64,000 nt of DNA from Dillenia suffruticosa (taxonomy: Eukaryota > Streptophyta > Magnoliopsida > Dilleniales > Dilleniaceae), in NCBI GenBank assembly GCA_033439265.1, contig JAVTVX010000030.1, positions 746,501 to 810,500 on the forward strand, written 5' to 3'. The notes under the pieces are model-generated. The model ran no database searches, was not told the DNA's origin, and worked only from the letters and a program-made list of their open reading frames with translations. A program made the translations under genes and the position numbers. This document shows, one piece after another, positions 23,559 through 35,300 of the stretch (the first letter of the stretch is position 1; each line of letters starts with the position of its first letter).

Positions 23559-24964
23559 TTACAGACTGCGAAGGAGGATGCCTTCGAATGTAATTCCTGG
23601 TCCAAATGCTAAGGCAAGCCCCCATTCTTCACCTTCTCTTTTCAGTTCCTCCTTCATGTACTCCATGACGTAAAAGATCGTGTTACTACTGACATTTCCG
23701 AAGTCCATTAATGCCCTTCTGCTGCACTCAAGTTTTGTGGCTTTTAAGTTAAGAGAGCTCTCCAATCGATTGAGAATTGCAGGTCCGCCAGGATGCACGG
23801 CCCAGAATAATTCATTGAACTCGTTTAAACCAGCCTTTGCCATGAGCTTTTTGCAAAACTCTTCAATGTGGTCTTCAATCTTTTGAGGGAGATCTCTACC
23901 GAGTCTGAAGTTAATGCCCTCTTCTGAGAGACGGCCATCGATTACATTTTGTGTTCCTGGGAGGAACTGTTGAACTGCATAGTTTAGTTCCATGAAAGGA
24001 CATTCTTTACCAGGTACAGGGTCAGCGCCAATGATAACAGCTGCTGCCCCATCTCCAAAAAGTGCCGCACCCACAAGGTCATATGGACGGTCCTTGTTTG
24101 GAGGACGAAAACCAAGGATGGTGGTTTCAGATGTTGTTACTAGAACTCGGCTTCCAGGGTTGTTTTCTGCTATATCCTTGGCAACCCGAAGGCCGGTAAC
24201 ACCACCATAACAGCCAAGAAAATATAGCATCACACGACCAACATCACTCCTCAAGCCAAGCTGACTGGCAAGGTAGAGGTCACCACCAGGTAATCGTATC
24301 TCACTTGAAGAGACATAAACAATATGAGTAATGTCTTCTGCTGGCCTACCCCATTCTGTAATACAAGCAAGGCTTGCCTCCATTGCCATAGCAATTACTG
24401 CTGGATTTGCAATCTCCAGCCTTTGTTTAATTGTTGGGGAGCCCTCAGTTGCCAGCTCAGGATACTTGTCTAGGATCTCTCTAGACATGACTGTGTACCT
24501 CGTCTTCACAGTTGTTGTTTTACCTAGCAAAGTAAAACCAAAAAAGAAAAGAAAAAAGTGAGTCCAGTTCATATCTATCGAAGAGTGTAACTTTGCTCGA
24601 TGGAGTTCAGCATCCATAAGATACCAAGTATGACCAATAGAGTAAATTCTCTTCATAGGGTCCAACAGTTTCACCTCAATTATTCTATGTTTCAGTAAAA
24701 AGTATCAAGAACAAAATTAACCAATCAAATATCAAGAAGTTCAGAAAAACAGTTTTGCTTACACAGGCGCTCCAACTTTTCCTTGATGGCCAAGTCCTCA
24801 CACTTGGTGTCACGAAAATACCCCTCCACTAAACAATCTTGTGGTATGACTTGGCTGGGGAATGCTTTGCCAATTGCAAGCACTGTTGCCTTCCCTGGAT
24901 TAGGTACTCGTTTGGTAGTGGCATGGTGGTGCTTGGAAGTGCCCTTCCTATGAGTTTCCGACAT
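23559..24964 (-). CDS. LAP6: Anther-specific type III polyketide synthase (PKSA/LAP6)
   Basis: Chalcone-synthase-like enzyme that condenses fatty acyl-CoA starters with malonyl-CoA to alkylpyrones, precursors of sporopollenin in tapetum and pollen exine. Two exons: 24763-24964 and 23559-24523, giving 388 residues; Arabidopsis LAP6 is about 395. The intron splits a Cys codon (T|GT), the position conserved across the CHS superfamily. The catalytic triad is present: Cys about 172 in YFLGCYGGVTG, His in WAVHPGGPAIL, Asn in GNVSSN. The C-terminal loop AFGPGITFEG is intact. TEGSPTIKQRLEIAN and SSSEIRLPGGDLY favour PKSA/LAP6 over PKSB/LAP5. In-frame Met codons at 24967 and 24991 could extend the start. 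No orthologue is expected at this locus in Arabidopsis, where LAP6 is on chromosome 1. Confidence 0.93.
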
Positions 24965-24991
24965 CATCAAGAGAGCCCAATGACAAGACAC

Positions 24992-25438
24992 TTAGGCACA
25001 GCAAAAACCTTAATGGGGAATCTTCGTGAGGGTGGAGCAGTATAAAAGGAAGGTTGGCTTGTTCTTGGAGAAAGTTTGGTGTCAAGGAGGACTTGCATGA
25101 AGATGTGAAAAAGGATTTCTTTTTAAGAGTTTGGTTAACTTTGGTTAATAGTTGAAAGTGTAAAGATTATGGTACAGAAAAAACTTTTTCTTATTTTAGT
25201 CCTTTCTGTAGTGAGAGAAACCCAATTCCAACCGACCTCCTTTCCTTCCATATTATCATGCAACAAAGCAACTGTAAGTTCTAGGTCACATTTGCAGCAG
25301 CCTATCCTTTTATCAGTTTTCCATTTAAATTTGCAATCTCAGACCACTCACATGTGCACAGGAGGCTAAACATTATAAGAGTAACTTAATCAATAATGAC
25401 TGACATAGCTGGCAACATGCTTGTTTGTTGATGGTTGA
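24992..25438. other. Spacer between PKSA start and PPR pseudogene
   Basis: Should contain the PKSA promoter on the minus strand. TATAAAAG is present at about 25041 but on the plus strand, so it is not an obvious PKSA TATA box. Nothing else recognised. Confidence 0.4.
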
Positions 25439-27525
25439 TCACCAATAATCGTTGCAAGAGCATACCTTCTCCTTGGAAGTGATGAAAACGGTTTGAATCT
25501 CTAATAATAATCTCCCTTTGAATCAAACCCGATACCAATTTCATGAAGTTGTGGCAATCTACAAAGTCGAATGTTCTTCATTATCCTAATCGCACCCCCA
25601 TTATAATCCAACTTATCAGCATTCATTACAGCAAATGCCAGCGCAAGCTTCTCATCTCGCTGTGAAAATACAATAGCTCCTCTTTGTGCTCTTCTTCAAT
25701 CTCACACAATGCCAAGCTTGTCTCAGGCACATATCCTATTTCCTTTAGTTGAATTACCATTTCTTTGAGTCTGACAAATATGGCATCTGTTTGGGGATGA
25801 CGTTGGCCCCAGAGACAAACTCATGCACTTGATTTGAGACCTCAATCCAGCTTAGGCCAGGTCCCTTTCTTACTCCATTCCCCCTCCATCTTCATCCTAA
25901 CCATATCTGCCTCATCAAAGCCGCCCCCATGCAGTACATACTTGATATTTGTACATATCCTAAAGAACTTTTAGGATCCAACCCCTTCAACTTCGTTGCT
26001 GCAAATTGTGCTAATCGAATTTCACCATGTCTCCTGCAAGCTCCGAGGAGTGCACTCCATAGTACAGAATCAAGCTCCAACGGCATTTTGCTTATAATGT
26101 CCTTGGTCTCAGATATCTTCCCAGCTTACCCAAGCATGTCAACCATGCAAGCATAATGATCAAGTTGCAGAAGAAAACCATGGTTCTCGTGCATGACACT
26201 AAAGATCCTATATCCTTCTTCAGCCACTCCAGCATTGCTACAAGCATAGGATAGCAAGGAAGGTGGCAGAATCAGGTCTCATATCCATTTCTGAAAAGAG
26301 CTGTAAGGCCTCCTTGGCAGTTCCATGAACTGCACAATGCCTTAATCATCGAGTTCCAAGATACAATGTCACGAAGTTTTATTTCAGTAAAATCTTGCTC
26401 TGACAAAGCAATGGAACCGCACCTTCCAAAAGCATATATCAAAGCATTTCCAAGCACAACTTCATCCTTAAATCCAACTCTTATGATTTGTGCATGGACA
26501 GACAGAGCATGCCGCTCAGTTGCAAAGCCTGAACAAGCCTTTAAGATGATAAAGTATAACATTCAGGAGATAACCCCTCTTGGTACAAACAACAAAATAG
26601 AACTAATGCCTCTTCAGGTTCCTGTTCTACAAACACAGTCATAAACCCAGCATGAGACAATGTCACGCTGATTGCTTGTCTCCAAGAAAAGCCCTTTGTA
26701 ATCCGCCATCACACCCCCAAGATTGGAGTAAGCTTTCACCAACGCGGTCACCACTTCAATCTGCAACAGAAATCCAGTTTTGATTGTAAGACCGTGCGGC
26801 ACATGACACCACTTGAGAGCCATATCAACGCAGTACTCAGTTCCCTTACACAATGCAGACAAGATGCTAAGAAGTGTGGCACGGTAAAACCGTATTCCCA
26901 GGAGGAGCATTTCAGAAACTGCATGAAGAACATCACTCACAAGTCCACGGATCTCAAGCCCCGCAATTAAGCAATTCCAAATAATTGGATTACGAAACAC
27001 CGAGGTCCCAAAAACCATCCAAGCCTCATCTGTGTCATCACAATACCCACCATACTCACTCCTCTTACAATACATTATAATGAGCACATTCCCAACATAA
27101 GCACAAGCATCCAACGACATCTTCGATGCCACGGCATGAACTTGCCTACCACGACCATGCTTACCACCACACGAACTAAGCACACTAGCAAATGCAAACT
27201 CGGTAGGCCCACAATGTGTATCTCCCAACAGTAATCTGAACAAATCAACACTTATCATCCTTCCCATGCTTATTATACCCCGAAATAAGCGCCGTCCACG
27301 AGACAACATTCCTTTGATGCATTTCATCGAACAAGGTATATGCCAAGTCCAATTCGCCTTTCCATACAAGCTATTCATATGGCTCGTCGCAAACATGTCA
27401 TTGGCATAACTGGGGTTGTGTTTGAGCATGTGGCTATGCAAGTTTTGGCCTTGTTGGAGGGGATTGTGAAGGGGCACAAGCGTGGAAAAAAGTGGCATAA
27501 GATTGTTAGGAATGAGAAACAACAT
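25439..27525 (-). pseudogene. PPR-DYW editing-factor pseudogene (At1g71420-like)
   Basis: Pieces in several frames follow the order of an organelle PPR-E-DYW protein. 26614-27525 holds GQNLHSHMLKHNPSYANDMF, the ASVLSSCGG region and KAYSNLGG. 26272-26562 holds QIIRVGFKDEVVLGNALIYA and LRDIVSWNSMIKA. About 26110-26240 holds LDHYACMVDM. 25892-26086 holds DSVLWSALLGACRRHGEI. About 25500-25800 holds the DYW part ([28 protein letters not shown]). The DYW zinc/catalytic HSE is followed by a 5-nt insertion near 25652, another indel before the CHN motif, and a shift between HHF and the terminal CSCNDYW stop (25439-25441). The gene cannot give a full protein. Such proteins bind organelle RNA and edit C to U. 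Intron-less layout fits the family. Confidence 0.85.
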
Positions 27526-27683
27526 TTTGGAGCGCTAGTGAGAGAGAGAGATTGCGGGATTCTCTGTGGATGTCAGTGCACAGAGCTCGAGTGAAGATTC
27601 TTAAGCTCATTCATGGAGTTGGTGATCTAGCTTCTCAGTGACTCTTGTACAGAGTAAATATTCTATTAATAAAGATCTCAAAA

Positions 27684-27756
27684 GCGCCTGTAGCTCAGTG
27701 GATAGAGCGTCTGTTTCCTAAGCAGAAGGTCGTAGGTTCGACCCCTACCTGGCGCG
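27684..27756 (+). tRNA. tRNA-Arg (anticodon CCT)
   Basis: 73 nt, no intron. D-arm GCTC...GAGC with AGTGGATA loop, anticodon stem TCTGT/GCAGA with loop TTCCTAA (anticodon CCT, reads AGG), T-arm GTAGG-TTCGACC-CCTAC, acceptor GCGCCTG paired with CTGGCGC (one T-T mismatch at the sixth pair) and discriminator G. The internal A box (TAGCTCAGTGG) and B box (GGTTCGACCCC) are intact. A CAA motif lies just upstream and T-runs just downstream, as in active plant tRNA genes. Confidence 0.97.
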
Positions 27757-27760
27757 TATA

Positions 27761-27771
27761 TTTTCCTTTTT
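27761..27771 (+). terminator. RNA polymerase III terminator of tRNA-Arg
   Basis: TTTT at 27761-27764 and TTTTT at 27767-27771, starting 5 nt after the tRNA 3' end. Confidence 0.85.
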
Positions 27772-27954
27772 AATTTTGTTTAAAAAAAATGATGGTAATA
27801 ATAAACAAAATATGAATAACTCAAGTTTTTAAGACTTGATAGATTTTTTTTCTTTACTCGACCCAAATCTTCACTGGGTCAAAATGAGCTTGGCATGTTG
27901 TAATTGAATTTCATTTTTAAGTTCCAACGACTAATCAAAGAGCACAATAAATAT

Positions 27955-28003
27955 AGTCTCTTTCTCAACCAAAAAATGGTAGGTTCAACCCTACCTCGAG
28001 TGC
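27955..28003 (+). pseudogene. Possible tRNA 3'-half relic
   Basis: About 270 bp after tRNA-Arg the sequence GGTAGGTTCAACCCTACC (27978-27995) forms a perfect T-arm with a B box, preceded by a GTCTCTTTCTC stretch similar to the anticodon arm and followed by TCGAGTGCC, like the acceptor end. No recognisable D-arm. Probably a decayed duplicate of the neighbouring tRNA. Confidence 0.4.
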
Positions 28004-28377
28004 CATCAACTCTAATTTACTTTGAAATTTTATTTGAGACATACCATAAAGGGGCAAGGAGTGCGGCACATATGCTTTTACAATGTTCCTTCAAATATAC
28101 AGCTGCAACTCAAAATTGAGGTCACTGTGTGTGTTAGCAGGACCCTCCAGCATAAGGGTTCAAATTAGCTTAAGCAAAATTCTTCTCGAGGGCATCCTCA
28201 TTGCCATATCCAAAGCAGCGAAAGTAAGGGTAACTCCCATGCAATGAAAAATCTCAAGATGCACGTCGAAAATAATACCTGCACCAAGCTTTTATGGAAT
28301 CAGAGATTATGGAATGACAAGATTTTTTTTTTCCTCATTTTGACTCACGCATGAAAGAGAGAGGTCGATAGGAGAAA

Positions 28378-31300
28378 TTACACATATATCTTTATTCCAA
28401 ATATAGAAGCATATTTTCGAAGCAGACGCTCAACACTATACCACTCGGAGCGATTTGACCCATCTTGATACCCAATCCGTGGCATGTGTATTGAAGCTTT
28501 TGAAACAGATCAAAAGCAATAATATCAGATGGTTGACATGAGAAGAAGAAAATAGATGCCAATTCAAACTTAACAGCAAATCTCCTCAACGAGTAGATGA
28601 ATAATGTTCACTTGTGATCTAACTAATTAACGGAACCAAAAGGAGATGACAATCATTATCAAAACAGCATCGCAGGTGTAGGAGGAAATTTATTTAAATA
28701 AAAATCTAAATACCAGAATTTTGAGCTGCGGAGAATGCAGCCTTTGCTAAACAACACTCCAAGTCCGGAATAGAAATATCACTGCGAGGAAGTTTGCGCC
28801 TGGGGTTATATGATTGCACAACAGCCAACCCCACCCATTGAGAAACATTACAATCATTGTCCACTGCAGGGCAACAGATGAAAGAAATTAGTTAGTGAAC
28901 AGGAATGGAAAAGAAAAGCTCCTGCTAGAATGGTTCCATATAGATTAGGTGTAGCCTCGTCTGTCAAGTAAATTTTCATGTGAAAGGTATGCCATATGAG
29001 TTACATGTACATCACTGAATCTGGAGATAGCAGCAGGTACTCAGAGATAACTGAGCTAACCTTTGATCTTTATCAAATGGAGATCACCAAGATGGAGGTC
29101 CTTAAACTCGGAAGCTTGTTGATATGCATCAGGGATGCTTGCAGAAAGTCTGGAAAGTGCATCAAACATTCCTCCATGACCCCATTTTCCAGAATTGTCA
29201 ACACAACTATCAAAGAAACATATAGTTTTCTTTATTAGGTACAAATTGTAAAAATAAACATACATTAGATAGTTCATACAACATCGCGATAAAAGAAACC
29301 GGAACGTAATTTTATTTTATTGATATACACAAAATTATAGAGATGGACAAAAGAACATAGCAAATTACACATAACAATCAAAAGATCCCAATGGATATGC
29401 AAACTAAGATCCAAAAATTTAAGTCAGTAAAAGAAGACAATGGGTAACTTCACTATACACATGAAACAACTGCAGACAAGCATTTTGTTCATTCAAACTA
29501 ATTCAGGTGGGAATCTTAGTTTATGTCCCCTCTCAAAAGATGCCGCCTAATTAGGAGCTCCTACCCTTCTTTAAGCTTTGCAGGGAAAAGAAATGATATG
29601 GTATTCCTCCTCAAAGTCCAAGTATGACAAAATGGCAATACATTTTGACATCACAAAATACCTCAATCCAAGCTGTCATATCCTCCTAATTTCTTAAATC
29701 AACACCTTGAACAGGTGATTAATTAAGCTACAAAAGATTACAAGACCAGTCTCACTCAGGCATCAGAAAGCAAATGATCCAATTTAATATTTCTTTCATG
29801 TCAAACCAAGCGATCACAACCCAAAATTTAATCATCACAGCAAAAGCAAAAACAGTCCATCTTAAACCCAACAAACGGACCATCAGATTGAAAACAGTCC
29901 ATCAAAGAGAAGGACGATAACAGACAGACCCAAAAAAAAAAAAAAGTTTCGTCCACCTGAAACCCTACAGATGATTATCCAACCCATGCCATAGGGTGTG
30001 GTGCCATATGGTGCTCAGTTCCCCACCCCATACTTGCCTATGATAACTTCTCTCCACGAGTTATCCCCTGAAGTATCAACTTCTGGAGCAGCTTCCTTAA
30101 AGGAGCCCTGTTTAAGAGGTGAAGAAATCTAATTCAGGAATCCCCTTTACAACCCAGCAATTCATATGTTTCCATTTAACCCTCTTATGTTCATCACTGT
30201 TCCTCCCTAGGTCACCTATAAAAATAACGGCATAAAGTAGAGTGTAAGATATTTACAGCAAGGGGAAGGAGATGGGAGCTCACCTGAATATAATAGTCAC
30301 TTCAGATGCACAAACTGCAGAGGGATTTGTACAATCACCGTAAACATACTGGACAGAACCAGAGTCTGACATCACATCTCCATCCTCAGGGAATATAGGA
30401 TCTTTAACAGATGTGGACTGATATCCAAGAGCTTCCCACCTAGCCAACTTCTTTTCCTCTGCCTTCTTTTTCACAGCCTCTAGTCTTCGATGCTTCTCAT
30501 TAAGTAAGCTTTTCCTATTGTCCAATTCGATGCCAGAGTTATCACTCGAGTGAGATAATACCTTGAACTTCTCAACCCATGAAAGATATGCAGCCTCATC
30601 CAAGCCAGGATCAAGAATCGCAGATGCAGCAGCTCTTTCACTTGGAAGCTGGAATCCACTTGTGAGGTCCTCTGGATTGATCTCAAACTTCCTATCATTC
30701 TTGTTAGCCTTTCGCTCTTGACGCATTTCAATGATTTTGTCAGTCATAGCACTTAATTCAAGCATATTGGTTTCACCTGATTTTTCATCACTGACCTCTG
30801 CCGGATCAAACATGTGTAACCCAAAAATGACAGATCGTATGTCACCAGTGTTGACTCCTGGCATCTCTTTCCCATCTCTGCCCGTGTTAACCTCTCCTAT
30901 AACATTACAGCTAAGTAGCAATTTCCTCTCTGCTCTCCGCATGATAATCTGATAATGTAAGCTAAACCAATGTGACAATTATTTCAATTAATCTCACTCC
31001 CTTCTCTATAGAATCATCATTTTTACATGCATTTACAATCATGACAATTGAAAGACTATTGCCATTGCAACATAAGGAAGAGAGAACTTTAATAGATCTA
31101 ACCTCCTCCACTGAACGTCGGGTAACAAGATTTATTGACAAAACATGATTCATCTGACCAATTCGGTGTGCCCTTTGTAGAGCCTGCTTGTCCACCTGAG
31201 GATTCCAATCTTGCTCATAGAATATCACCTATAAATAGGAAACCAAATTAGCAACTAGCAGATATTCAGTAATCCAAATGCAATATTACATGGGTGGAAA

Positions 31301-32328
31301 GGGTGCGTACAGTACAACGAATAAATGAAACACCACTTCTAACACGCATAGTAACAGGGATGCAATACAAACAAGCACATAGAAACCTCAGTCAGAAGAA
31401 AGCAATAATGGCGGTTTCAGTAGTTCAATGAACTTTTTAAATGAATACATAAAAAAGCACATTAGAACGTGTCCTTTTCTGCATGACAACTCCATTTTTA
31501 ATTCCATTTCTATCCTTGATATTGCATCAAGATGTCCATGCATCATTCCTAAAACAAGCAACCATTTTAGCAGACAAACTCACAGTATCAGCAGCAACAA
31601 GATTCAATCCAACACCTCCGGCCCTTGTAGAGATCATAAAGACAAATGCACTAGGTTGGCCAACTTGCCCATTCATTTCATCTTGCACCACTTGCTTACT
31701 AAAACTTCTTATGGCAGCAAACCGTTCCTCGGCCCGAATGGATCCATCAAGACGTTCATAGGAGTATTTACGCAACTCCATGAAATCCTGCAATACATGT
31801 AAGATACAATCACTGAAGAAGTTCAAGATGCTCCATGTTTCTAATCAGGCTGAAAGTGCTCTATTTCACTAACCTGTAAGATATCAAGTGTATGCGTCAT
31901 CTGAGCAAATAGGAGGACACGATGACTGGAACTATGTAGTTTCTGCAATAATTGGTCCAAGACTATAAGCTTACCACTAGCCTGTAGACAGTGAAAAGTA
32001 AGGAGAATCGATTATCACAACCGACTTATGGAAAGCAAACAAATACAGGCAACAAAAAGAAAATCATAAGAAGCCTTGTCATGATTCTTGTGCAAGATGA
32101 AGGTCATACCTGAACCAGATGTTCACCCTCTTTATATGGTTCTGGTTCAATACCAGGGAAGAGGTAGGGATGGCTGCATGCTTTCCTAAGCTGTATTACC
32201 TAAACACAAGAGGCAATGCCCAGTTGATAAAGGATGGAAGAGCTGACTAAACAATTAAGCATTACCATTCAAAAGCTATTGAACCTGCCTACTATCACAC
32301 CATCTTCCTAGTTTCTTAAGCTGAGAGA

Positions 32329-32362
<34 letters not shown>

Positions 32363-35300
32363 AATGTTGAACAGATAGTTCATTACTCAAGAGGCAAATC
32401 AACTTTGAATATTTTCTGCTAAGCTAGAACTTAAAAGATCAAAATACTGAAGCATTCAAAACTAGACTAGTCACCTGCAAGTAACATTTCCCATCCAAAC
32501 ATGACAAAGACACAGACACACAGCACACATATGTATACAGAGAGAAAAGCCATCAAAAGGAAATGTTTTATCTTTTAAATATATGACACTAGCAATTCAT
32601 GAAATTTCATCCAGTCTGGCGTGAATAAATATGGCATAATATTGGCATGAAACAAAACAGGGTAGGTGCTCAGAGCAAAAAGAAAACAAAAAAAAAATGA
32701 TAATAATAATAATAATAAGATCAGCTTACAATGTTCTGCAAGGATTGATGACTAGACACTCCAGATGATACAGCAAGGAGTTTAGGAAGCTCCCTCCTTA
32801 AAATTGACATATAAACTTTCTTTTGCAATGTCACCATAGGTGCCATTCTGGTAAGAAAAAATTCTCTGTAAGTTTCTCAACATCATCTGAAATTCTAATA
32901 GTTTTTGCAGACTTAACAATGAAGTTTGATTGAGAAAAAAAAAGTGTTTCAAAGATTTGACAACTGAAAGGAAACTGACACGGTAATCTCAGTAAGAGGG
33001 GCCAAAACAAGCGTTCCAGATTCAATTAGCTTGGATTTTATCCGTCGGAGCATAAATGCTCCCAGTACATACTTCAAAACTTTGAATTGTTCCTTTGCAT
33101 TTTGTGCATTATGACCTGAAAGGGACAAATTCTTCTATCAAGGAAAATCTACTGTGCGGTAACTAAATTTCAAATAATTTAAAATACGCAGAATATGGGA
33201 ATTGGAAAGAAAAAAGGAGGCAGACAAACTTCAAGAAGAAAACATTATGTCAATTAATACCAGAATAAAACCAGATATGCACATATTTGGTGGGAGAACA
33301 GCACACAGACAGTAGTAGCCATACAATAGCTACAACCTTTAGCATGCCTCAAACCTATAAAGGGAGTGAGAAGGAGAGAGATGGAGACTTCTTGTGAACA
33401 TACGTGAGGTGCAATCACGTTACACATCTCCAGACAACAACAATTAAGTGCTCCCAGTCATCCTAAAAAAGTGTCAAAGTTACAACTACAAATCATAATA
33501 CGGCTAAGTTAACAATAGTTGCTTTATTAATCTTGATTGCTGAGAAAAAATAAAATTAGGTAGGCGAAAAAACACTTGGAACAAAAATTGAAATGTTGAG
33601 GACAAAGCATCAAGGGATTAATTAAGCATTGCTAGAAAGGTGGCCAAGACTTGGAGCACAAAGGGTGCAAGCAGCAGGACAAATCTACCTGATAGAGGAT
33701 CTCCAGCATCCTTGAAGGTGGAAAGAAATTCCTCTAATGTTCCAAAGACCAAAGGCAAACAGAAATGCATCAAAGCCCAAAGTTCAGTAAGATTATTCTG
33801 AATGGGTGTACCAGTCATTAACAATCGCCTTGGCATGACATAGCGCTCACTAAGAACATTATATAATACCTGAAAATGTTCAAATCTTTAGCTAAATCAA
33901 TTAAAAAAAAAAGGTCCTTAGATAATAGTACATGGTTTGGAATTTTCTATTCCATTTAGGCTTCCTTTAGATCTATTATTATGTAAAATCACAACAACAT
34001 TAGTAAAATAAAATCTTGGGCTAAACGCAACTACTTTCAGAAGTATTAGGCTTCATCCATTTGGAAACAAAATTAATTCAGGGATTGCCTTGCTGTGTTG
34101 CTTCAAAAACAGAACAAATGAACTGTATCCCAAGAACAGCTAAAAGATATTTATAATCTTGATATATCCTAAAGGATTGTTACATGCGAAAACAACTGGG
34201 TTTTTTTTTTTTTTTTTTTTTTTTTGAAGTTTCTAAATTGAACAAAAATCATGTAAATATGTAATTTCTTATTCTAGGAATTTTCTTCATTTTCTAAAAT
34301 ATCCCGGACAAAGATGCCAATTGCATGGTAAAAATCAAATATGTTAATCTGCCGCAATCTGTAGAGTTCTTGCCACTTCAGGAATTACTAAATGAACATA
34401 TAATAAACAATGCAATTTCAGAATCAAAGCCATACACTGGAAGGGTTTTTAAGTCTCTGAGCTTCATCTATAATTGAATATTGCCAAGGAACTTGAGAAA
34501 GAAAATCTTGATCGATCAAAGCTATGTCGTATGTTGTCAACAGCACATCAAAAGGCAAAAATAATCCCTGTAAACAAATAAGACTAAGCCATTTCTGGAA
34601 GCAAAGATTGCAAGCAACCACAGGTATCATCTATTGTATCGGAGATTAGCCCATGCAAGATACAAACGACGAAATCCAACAACACCAAAGAATCCATCCA
34701 AGACAAAGTCATAACCCACAATCAGAAACTTACTTCAGACGACGAGGACTGTGCTTTGACATGCTCATGGATTGTTCTACGCTGACCACGTCGATGTTCC
34801 TTCTCACCAACATATCTTAGGACTCTTAATTTTGGAGCATGGTTGGTGATCTCTGATACCCAACCATCTATCACACTTAAAGGGCATAATACCACTGTAG
34901 AAAATCACAAATATAAAAAATGAAACATCACCACCCAATATGACAATAAAATAATGAGTTCAATCAAACAAATAGTGAAGATTGACATTTCAATCTTTTC
35001 ACACAGTGAGGGAATTAGACCGCGAAAACTGCTAACTTACAAAATGGCCCAGGTGACTTCTGACAAACTTTCAAGTAGCTTAAAAGAGTAATGGCTTGCA
35101 AGGTCTTCCCCAGTCCCATCTGACAATAACTTGTTTAGGTCTAATCCCAATAGTAAACACAGTTTTCATGGCATTGAATCTCTCACTTTCAACATAAAGG
35201 GGGGAAGGGAAGAAATGATACCTCGTCTCCTGCAATTCAAAGAAAGACTGTCAGAACAACAATAATAAGCCTTTATCCCACTAAGTAAGGTTGGTTATAT

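Noticed and set aside
24524-24674. N-terminal extension of the PKSA reading frame into the intron (MKLLDPMKRIYS...)
   Set aside because: The conserved T|GT phase-1 Cys intron and family alignment show that this stretch is intron read-through.
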